NCBI RefSeq assembly: GCF_000383575.1
Contig: NZ_KB911579.1
Coordinates: forward strand, 4,487,424-4,551,423
DNA: 64,000 nucleotides
Source: Salinispora oceanensis
Lineage (GTDB): Bacteria > Actinomycetota > Actinomycetes > Mycobacteriales > Micromonosporaceae
Direction of reading: 5' to 3'
Under the pieces are notes generated by a model that worked only from the letters and a program-made list of their open reading frames with translations, was not told where the DNA came from and made no database searches. Position 1 is the stretch's first letter. Every line of letters begins with the position of its first letter. Positions 59,102 through 64,000 of this stretch are shown here, piece by piece. Position numbers and translations under genes: made by a program.

Positions 59102-60049
59102 ATGAGCGTGGACAGCGCAACGGACCCCGAATCCGGAGATTTTCTCACCTGGGCCGGCGGATCCACCTGGTATCGGCCGGTCGGTGACCTGACCTGCGGT
59201 CCCGCGCCCGTGGTGGTTTGCCACGGAGGACCGGGCCTCACCCACGACTATCTTCTGTCGTTGGCGGCACTCACCGCCGGTGGCCGGGCCTACGTCTTCT
59301 ACGACCAACTCGGAAACGGCCGATCCGACCGCCGGACGGATGTGGCGGACGGGTTCTGGACGGTGCCGCTGTTTATCGCCGAGCTGCGCGCACTCCTGAC
59401 CCACCTGGGCATCACCGACGGCTACCACTTGCTCGGCCACTCCTGGGGTGGTCTGCTGGCCCTGGAGTTGGCCACCGAGCGTCCGGCCGGCCTGCGGTCG
59501 CTGGTGCTCGCCGGCAGCTTCGCCGCTGGCGAGACCTACCGGGCAGAGGTCGGCCGGCTCCGCGACGAGCTGCCCGACCCGGCTCGTACCGCGATCGCCG
59601 GCCCGCCCGACAATCCCGGGTACGCCGATGCGGTGCGCACCTTCTACACCCGGCATGTCTGCCGCGCGCGACCGGTGCCCGACGAGGTGCTGCGGACCCT
59701 TGGCGCGGTACGCGATGATCCGCGCGTCTACGAGACGATGGCCGGCGGCACCGAGTTCGACCTACGTGGCCGCCTCGCCGACTGGGACATCCGGGATCGG
59801 CTGGGTCGGGTCGAGGTCCCCGCTTTGTTGATCTCCGGGCGGTATGACGAGGTGACCCCGGCGGCGGTGGCCGAGCTGCACCACGGGCTGCCTTCCTCCC
59901 GGTGGGAGTTGTTCGAGGAGTCTAGCCACATGCCACACGTCGAGGAACCGGAACACTTCCGCGCGACGGTCGACGCCTTTTTGGTCCACGTCGATGCGGC
60001 CAACTGTCGCTCGGCCACATCGGACCAGGTCCGCTCCGTGGTGCGCTGA
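59102..60049 (+). CDS. Alpha/beta hydrolase, proline iminopeptidase-like
   Basis: A 315-residue alpha/beta hydrolase of the prolyl-iminopeptidase (S33) subgroup. The oxyanion region is VVVCHGGPGLTHDYLLSLAA (HGGPG), then YVFYDQLGNGRSDRR, the nucleophile elbow LLGHSWGGLLALELATERPA (Ser), the acid GRYDEVTPAA and the base SSHMPHVEEPEHF (His). In the cluster it may cleave an amide or ester of an intermediate, or offload a product, rather than act on peptides. ATG 59102 is the likely start. It is followed 9 bp later by the flavin reductase gene. Confidence 0.85.
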   Translation: MSVDSATDPESGDFLTWAGGSTWYRPVGDLTCGPAPVVVCHGGPGLTHDYLLSLAALTAGGRAYVFYDQLGNGRSDRRTDVADGFWTVPLFIAELRALLTHLGITDGYHLLGHSWGGLLALELATERPAGLRSLVLAGSFAAGETYRAEVGRLRDELPDPARTAIAGPPDNPGYADAVRTFYTRHVCRARPVPDEVLRTLGAVRDDPRVYETMAGGTEFDLRGRLADWDIRDRLGRVEVPALLISGRYDEVTPAAVAELHHGLPSSRWELFEESSHMPHVEEPEHFRATVDAFLVHVDAANCRSATSDQVRSVVR

Positions 60050-60058
60050 GGACCGACG

Positions 60059-60595
60059 ATGTCGGGACCGGGACCGGGACCGGGACCGGCGCCACCGGCC
60101 GCCCCGGCGGTGCGCGGCGCACCGGACGCCGACGAGTTCCGTCGGGTGATGGGGCGGTACCCCACCGGCGCGGTGGTGGTCGCCACGATGCTCGCCGGTC
60201 GGCCGTACGGCATGGCGGTGAACTCGTTCACCTCGGTGTCCCTCGACCCGATGCTCGTTCTCTTCTGCGTGCATCGGTCATCGCGGACCTGGGGGGCGCT
60301 CCAGGCCAGTGGACGGTTCGCGGTCAGTGTGCTCGCCGCCGACCAGGCCCCCGTCTGCCGGGTGTTCGCCACTCCGGGCGCGGACCGCTTTGCCTCGCTG
60401 CCCTGGGCAACGAACGACTCCGGCCAGCCGGTGCTGGGCGGGGCCGTGGCCTGGCTCGACTGCGTGATCACCGCGGTGGTCGACGGCGGCGATCACGAGG
60501 TGGTGTTCGGCGCGGTACGGTCCGCGCACGACCGTCCGGACGGCGGTCCGCTGGTCTGTCACCGGGGTGAGTTCACCGGCCTGTCGGAGCCGTGA
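60059..60595 (+). CDS. Flavin reductase (HpaC/RutF-like)
   Basis: 178 residues. After a Pro/Gly-rich head the flavin-reductase fold follows: FRRVMGRYPTGAVVVATMLA, YGMAVNSFTSVSLDPMLVLF and VHRSSRTWGALQASGRFAVS, ending with EVVFGAVRSAH and LVCHRGEF. It supplies reduced FMN or FAD to a flavin monooxygenase. No two-component flavin monooxygenase is present in the window, so its partner lies outside, or it donates electrons to the diiron protein. It forms one unit with the hydrolase gene. Confidence 0.85.
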   Translation: MSGPGPGPGPAPPAAPAVRGAPDADEFRRVMGRYPTGAVVVATMLAGRPYGMAVNSFTSVSLDPMLVLFCVHRSSRTWGALQASGRFAVSVLAADQAPVCRVFATPGADRFASLPWATNDSGQPVLGGAVAWLDCVITAVVDGGDHEVVFGAVRSAHDRPDGGPLVCHRGEFTGLSEP

Positions 60596-60714
60596 CCGCG
60601 GCGGACACCACGGCCATGGTCCCGGCCGGGTTGTTCAGGCAGGAGGAGTGCCCACCGGGGAACTTTCCGCTCTGACGGCGGGGACACGGTCCGCCTCCGC
60701 CACCCGGGCCAGGT

Positions 60715-61935
60715 TCAGGCCTTCCCGAAGACGAGGACGGCGTTCTGGCCGCCGAAGCCGAACGAGTTGCTGATCGCCACGTGCACCGGGGCGTGCCGGG
60801 ACGCCCTGGCCACCACGTCGACGGTGATCTCCGGATCCTGACGTTCCAGGTTCGCGGTGGGGGGAATGGTGTCGTGCTGTACGGCGAGCACGGTGAGGGC
60901 GGCCTCGATGGCGCCGGCGGCGCCGAGCGTATGCCCGATCACGCCTTTGGCCGAGGTTACGGCGGGGCGGGGGCCGAGGGTCCGGGCGATGGCGGCGGCC
61001 TCGGTCCGGTCGTTGGCCGGGGTCGATGTGCCGTGCGCGTTGACGTGGTCCACGTCGGACGGGGTTATGCCGGCGTCGGTGAGCGCGGTACGGATTGCCC
61101 GGGTGACGCCCCGCCCACCGGGCTCTGGCGCCGTCGCGTGGTACGCATCGGCGCTGGCACCGTAGCCGAGTAGGCGTGCCCGTACCCGGGCACCGCGGGC
61201 CCGGGCGTCCGTGGCCCGTTCCAGGACGAGTACGGCGCTCCCCTCACCCAGAACGAAGCCGTCCCGGTCCGCGTCGAAGGGGCGCGAGGCGGCGGCCGGG
61301 TCGTCGACCCGGGTGGACAGTGCGGTCATCTGGGCGAAACCGGTGAGGATGAGCGGGCTGACGCCGGCCTCGCTGCCGCCGGTGACCACCACGTCGCAGG
61401 CGCCGCTGTGCAGCAGGGCGCGGGCCGTGCCGATGGCGGTGGCTCCGGAGGCGCAGGCGCTGGCGGTAACGAAGTTCGGGCCGGTGGCCCGAAGCGCGAT
61501 GCCGACCTGCCCGGCGACCATGTTCGGCACCAGCATCGGGATCAGCAGGGCGGAGACCGTCGGCGGGCCGCCGCCGAGCAGGTTCTTGTGCTGGGTCTCC
61601 CAGGTCGCTACCCCGCCGAGACCACACCCCAGCACCACGCCCACCCGCGCGCCGTCCCAGGTGGCCGAGTCCAGCGCGGCGTCGGCGATGGCCTCCCGCG
61701 CGGCGACCAGGGCCAGCTGGACGAAGCGGTCGTACTGCCAGGAGCGACGGCCTACCGCCCTGCGGGGCTCGAATGCGGGCACCCGGCAGGAGAAGGTGAC
61801 GGGCAGATCGGCCAACTCCGGGTCGGTCCGCGCGGTGGAGGCGCCTGCGCACACGCCCCTCCAGGTGGCGTCGACGCCGATCCCGGCCGGGGTCACCAAC
61901 CCCAGACCGGTCACCGCGAGGTCGCCACCGGTCAT
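60715..61935 (-). CDS. Beta-ketoacyl-ACP synthase II (KAS II/FabF-like)
   Basis: A 406-residue elongating ketosynthase. Active site Cys in FVTASACASGATAIG, His in VNAHGTSTPANDRTEAAAIA and Lys-His in TSAKGVIGHTLGAAGAIEAA; the tail NSFGFGGQNAVLVFGK. It condenses malonyl-ACP with an acyl chain bound to the small ACP encoded upstream. No chain-length factor is present, so it is fatty-acid-like rather than an aromatic type II PKS. ATG 61935 overlaps the ACP stop (ATGA). It convergently faces the flavin reductase gene. Confidence 0.92.
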   Translation of the reverse strand: MTGGDLAVTGLGLVTPAGIGVDATWRGVCAGASTARTDPELADLPVTFSCRVPAFEPRRAVGRRSWQYDRFVQLALVAAREAIADAALDSATWDGARVGVVLGCGLGGVATWETQHKNLLGGGPPTVSALLIPMLVPNMVAGQVGIALRATGPNFVTASACASGATAIGTARALLHSGACDVVVTGGSEAGVSPLILTGFAQMTALSTRVDDPAAASRPFDADRDGFVLGEGSAVLVLERATDARARGARVRARLLGYGASADAYHATAPEPGGRGVTRAIRTALTDAGITPSDVDHVNAHGTSTPANDRTEAAAIARTLGPRPAVTSAKGVIGHTLGAAGAIEAALTVLAVQHDTIPPTANLERQDPEITVDVVARASRHAPVHVAISNSFGFGGQNAVLVFGKA

Positions 61936-62177
61936 GCCGGCGTCGCCAGGCGGGCGTCGATCAGCTGCGCCGTCTCGGAGATCGTGCTGTGTGGGGTGGC
62001 GTCCCGTTCGTCGAGCTTCACGCCCAACTCCTGCTGTACGACGAGACCGAGCTCCACCAGGAACAGGGAGTCCAGTTCCAGGTCCTCGAACGTGACGTCC
62101 GGGCCGACCTCCTCCGGCTCGACCTCGAAGCGGGTGATCAAGATGTCGACAAAGCGGTCATAGGTGGTTGCGGTCAT
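61932..62177 (-). CDS. Acyl carrier protein
   Basis: An 81-residue ACP. The serine that carries phosphopantetheine is in FEDLELDSLFLVELGLVVQQ (DSL). Acidic helix II and the overall layout are those of type II carriers, and the ORF's extra 7 residues upstream are not needed since ATG 62177 follows GAGGAGCGC. It is placed between KAS III and KAS II, with a four-base overlap with the latter, so the three are cotranscribed. Dedicated to the cluster rather than housekeeping, by its context. Confidence 0.9.
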   Translation of the reverse strand: MTATTYDRFVDILITRFEVEPEEVGPDVTFEDLELDSLFLVELGLVVQQELGVKLDERDATPHSTISETAQLIDARLATPA

Positions 62178-62194
62178 GCGTGCGCTCCTCGTTC

Positions 62195-63217
62195 TCAAGG
62201 ACTGGTCGCGGCCAGCCCCGGGTAGGTCAGTGACGGCCAGGTGAGGGCGACCGACCCCCAGGACAGTCCACCGCCGAAGGCGGTCAGCACCAGCCGGTCG
62301 CCGGTGCGTAGGGAGCCCGCGGCGAGAGCGTCGGCGAGGGCCAGGGGGATCGACGCGGCTGCGGTGTTGCCGACGCGGGCGATGTTGCTGACCGCGCGGG
62401 CCGGGTCGAGGCCGAGGTCCTCGGCTAGGCGGTGCAGGATGCGGCTGTTCGCCTGGTGGCTGACCAGGTGATCGAGATCCGCGGCGCGCCAGCCGGCGCG
62501 GTTCAGTACGGTTCGGGTGGAGGCGGCCATCCGGAGCGCGGCGTGCCGAAACACCTCCCGGCCATCCATTGTGAAGTAGTGCTCCTCGGGTGGCACGGGC
62601 TGACCGGAGAGCCGCTGCCGGGACCCACCGGCGGGTATCGCGATCAGCCCGCTGTGCTCGCCGTCGCTGCCCAGGTCGAAGGGGCCCACGCGGCCCGGCT
62701 CGTCCGGGTCTCCGCTGGTCAGCACCACCGCCGCCGCGCCGTCGCCGAAGATCACGGCGGTGGTCCGGTCGAGCGGGTTGAGGATGCTGGAGAAGGTCTC
62801 CGCCGCGATCACCAGGACCCGGTCCACGATGCCTGCCGCGATCATGCCCGCGGCGTTGGCCAGGGCGTAGACGAAGCCAGCGCAGACCGCCATAACGTCG
62901 TAGGCGCCGACGTTACCCAGTCCGAGTCGCCAGGTGACCTCGGGCGCGATGCCCGGACAGGGGCGATCCGGTGTGGTGGTGGTGACCACCACGGCATCCA
63001 CCTCGGACAGCTCGGCGTGTGCCAGGGCCCGGGCACCGGCGCGGACGGCTAGATCGGAGGTGGCGGAGCCCGGCTCGGCGAGATATCGCTGGCCGATGCC
63101 GGTACGCAGCCTGATCCACTCGTCCGACGTGTTCAGCTCGGCGGGGAGGGCGCTGTTGGGCACGCGGCGTGGCGGCAGCCAGCTGCCGATTCCCCGAAGG
63201 ACCGCTACGCGGGTCAT
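62195..63217 (-). CDS. Beta-ketoacyl-ACP synthase III (KAS III/FabH-like)
   Basis: A 340-residue priming ketosynthase. Active site Cys in YDVMAVCAGFVYALANAAGM, His in LDHLVSHQANSRILHRLAED and Asn in IARVGNTAAASIPLALADAL: the Cys-His-Asn triad is complete. It starts acyl chains from an acyl-CoA and malonyl-ACP and so fixes the starter unit. The position upstream of ACP and KAS II suggests a short chain made on the dedicated ACP. ATG 63217 (MTRVAVLRGIGSWLPPRR) follows GGAGGAGGAAC. A SARP-type triple repeat lies 77-105 bp upstream. Confidence 0.92.
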   Translation of the reverse strand: MTRVAVLRGIGSWLPPRRVPNSALPAELNTSDEWIRLRTGIGQRYLAEPGSATSDLAVRAGARALAHAELSEVDAVVVTTTTPDRPCPGIAPEVTWRLGLGNVGAYDVMAVCAGFVYALANAAGMIAAGIVDRVLVIAAETFSSILNPLDRTTAVIFGDGAAAVVLTSGDPDEPGRVGPFDLGSDGEHSGLIAIPAGGSRQRLSGQPVPPEEHYFTMDGREVFRHAALRMAASTRTVLNRAGWRAADLDHLVSHQANSRILHRLAEDLGLDPARAVSNIARVGNTAAASIPLALADALAAGSLRTGDRLVLTAFGGGLSWGSVALTWPSLTYPGLAATSP

Positions 63218-63293
63218 GCCGTTCCTCCTCCTGCGCCGGTGTCGGCCGGTCGTGTCCGATCGCCGGTTCCGGTGGTCCCACCTTCCCGACGGA

Positions 63294-63322
63294 AGCTGAA
63301 AGTGCACTGACGCCGTACTGAC
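63294..63322 (-). promoter_or_regulatory. SARP operator upstream of the KAS III-ACP-KAS II operon
   Basis: On the minus strand GTCAGTA, GTCAGTG and TTCAGCT begin 11 bp apart (63322, 63311, 63300), in the 282-bp gap between KAS III and the SARP gene. Confidence 0.65.
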
Positions 63323-63499
63323 GGGCGGGTCGGTCGGTGCCGTCTCAGCACCCGTGAGCTCCGTTGCTGAGGCTGCGGAACCGCCAGCGGCTCACGGCGG
63401 GGCGGATAACGACCGGTGGTCGTGGCAGTGCCCTGCCGCGTCCGGTCTCGCCCCCAGCCGGCCCGCGCGTCGGCGGGGCTCGAGACCACGCGGCGCCGG

Positions 63500-64000
63500 T
63501 CAGGCAGCGGCCTCGAAGGCGCGCAGGGCGGGATCCCGGAGCAAAATCTCGAGGTACCGCTTCTGGAGCCGGTCACCGGGGTCGAGGCCGATGTCCCGGG
63601 TCAGACGCAGTCGGAGGCGGTGGTAGGCGTTCACCGCGTCGACCTGTCGCCCACACCGGTACAGCGCCACCATGAGTAGCTCGGTGAAGCGTTCCCGCAG
63701 TGGGTAGCGGGCGGTGAGCTCCTCCAACTCGGGCACCACGGTCCGGTCCTCGCCGAGGGCGAGGCGGGCGGCGATCAGATCCTCGTTCGCCATCAGTCGG
63801 TTCTCGTCCAGCCAGCAGGCGGCCGCCCGGCAGGCGGGGCCAGGGCCGGCGTCGAGCAGCGCCGGGCCGTGCCAGAGCCGCAAGGCCTCCTCCAGCAGCG
63901 CGACCGCCCGCCGTGGATTCTCCGCCCGGGTCGCGGCACCGAGAGCAGCCAACTGCCGGAACCGGTTGGAGTCCAGGGCCTCCGGGGGAAGGTCGAGCTG
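63500..64000 (-). CDS. SARP-type regulator, C-terminal part (cut by right edge)
   Basis: The visible 166 residues form the bacterial transcriptional activation domain (BTAD) of a Streptomyces antibiotic regulatory protein: LDSNRFRQLAALGAATRAEN, LLEEALRLWHGPALLDAGPG, LEELTARYPLRERFTELLMV, ALYRCGRQVDAVNAYHRLRL and LGLDPGDRLQKRYLEILL-type end (here DIGLDPGDRLQKRYLEILL). The OmpR-like DNA-binding N-terminus lies outside the window. SARPs bind direct repeats spaced by one helical turn, and three such sites occur in the locus to the left. Any ATPase domain is absent: the protein ends soon after BTAD (FEAAA), so it is a small SARP. Confidence 0.87.
   Translation of the reverse strand, partial: QLDLPPEALDSNRFRQLAALGAATRAENPRRAVALLEEALRLWHGPALLDAGPGPACRAAACWLDENRLMANEDLIAARLALGEDRTVVPELEELTARYPLRERFTELLMVALYRCGRQVDAVNAYHRLRLRLTRDIGLDPGDRLQKRYLEILLRDPALRAFEAAA

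Overview
The window is about 70 percent or more G+C, uses GTG and TTG starts freely, and carries actinobacterial hallmarks: a SecA2, a SigB/SigF-type sigma factor, DUF2267 proteins, a DivIVA-domain protein, a GtrA-fused glycosyltransferase and a SARP-regulated secondary-metabolite locus. Gene content and protein style point to Micromonosporaceae (Micromonospora/Salinispora-like); the genus is inference. No tRNA, rRNA, CRISPR array or insertion sequence was found.

Layout. 1-9.4 kb: NhaA (cut by the left edge), a GT4 glycosyltransferase, a degenerate HhH-GPD protein, a DUF2267 protein, an AMACR-type racemase, a TerC exporter behind a manganese riboswitch, a type II NADH dehydrogenase, a DUF2267-pterin dehydratase-like fusion. 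9.5-21.5 kb: cell-envelope genes, with a DivIVA-like protein, a transglycosylase-like protein, an Ohr-like protein, a two-component pair followed by a GT39 protein and a GT2-GtrA fusion, and a tight trio of small membrane protein, methyltransferase and alkaline-phosphatase-fold protein. 21.9-32 kb: citrate synthase, NmrA-like reductase, rRNA methyltransferase, MarR regulator, GCS2-type ligase, baeRF/Rv2629-like protein, SigB-type sigma factor. 32-40 kb: an orphan cytochrome oxidase subunit I, SecA2, GAF-ANTAR, DUF3500, an orphan winged-helix regulator, a TraR/DksA-type zinc-finger protein.

40.7-47.6 kb is the most unusual part. A 101-residue protein made mostly of four 21-residue repeats sits 8 bp upstream of a JmjC/cupin-4 oxygenase (a possible precursor peptide and its hydroxylase). 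Facing it is a four-gene operon of a small helical protein, an unknown protein, an FtsK/SpoIIIE-type ATPase and a coiled-coil membrane protein. 47.7-53.3 kb returns to housekeeping genes (ClpC-like ATPase, DUF3140, M20 peptidase).

53.5 kb to the right edge is a biosynthetic locus: LysR regulator, hotdog thioesterase, two O-methyltransferase-family proteins, a ferritin-like diiron protein, an alpha/beta hydrolase, a flavin reductase, KAS II, ACP, KAS III and a SARP regulator cut by the edge. Three promoters in it carry triple direct repeats of a GTCAG-type heptamer at exact 11-bp spacing, as expected for a SARP operator.

A second regulatory theme runs through the core part: at least eight promoters match GTTT-N15/16-GGG(T/A)A, the recognition pattern of SigB/SigF-type sigma factors, in front of DUF2267, Ohr-like, cytochrome oxidase, GAF-ANTAR, TraR/DksA and ClpC-like genes. 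The window also encodes a sigma factor of that class.
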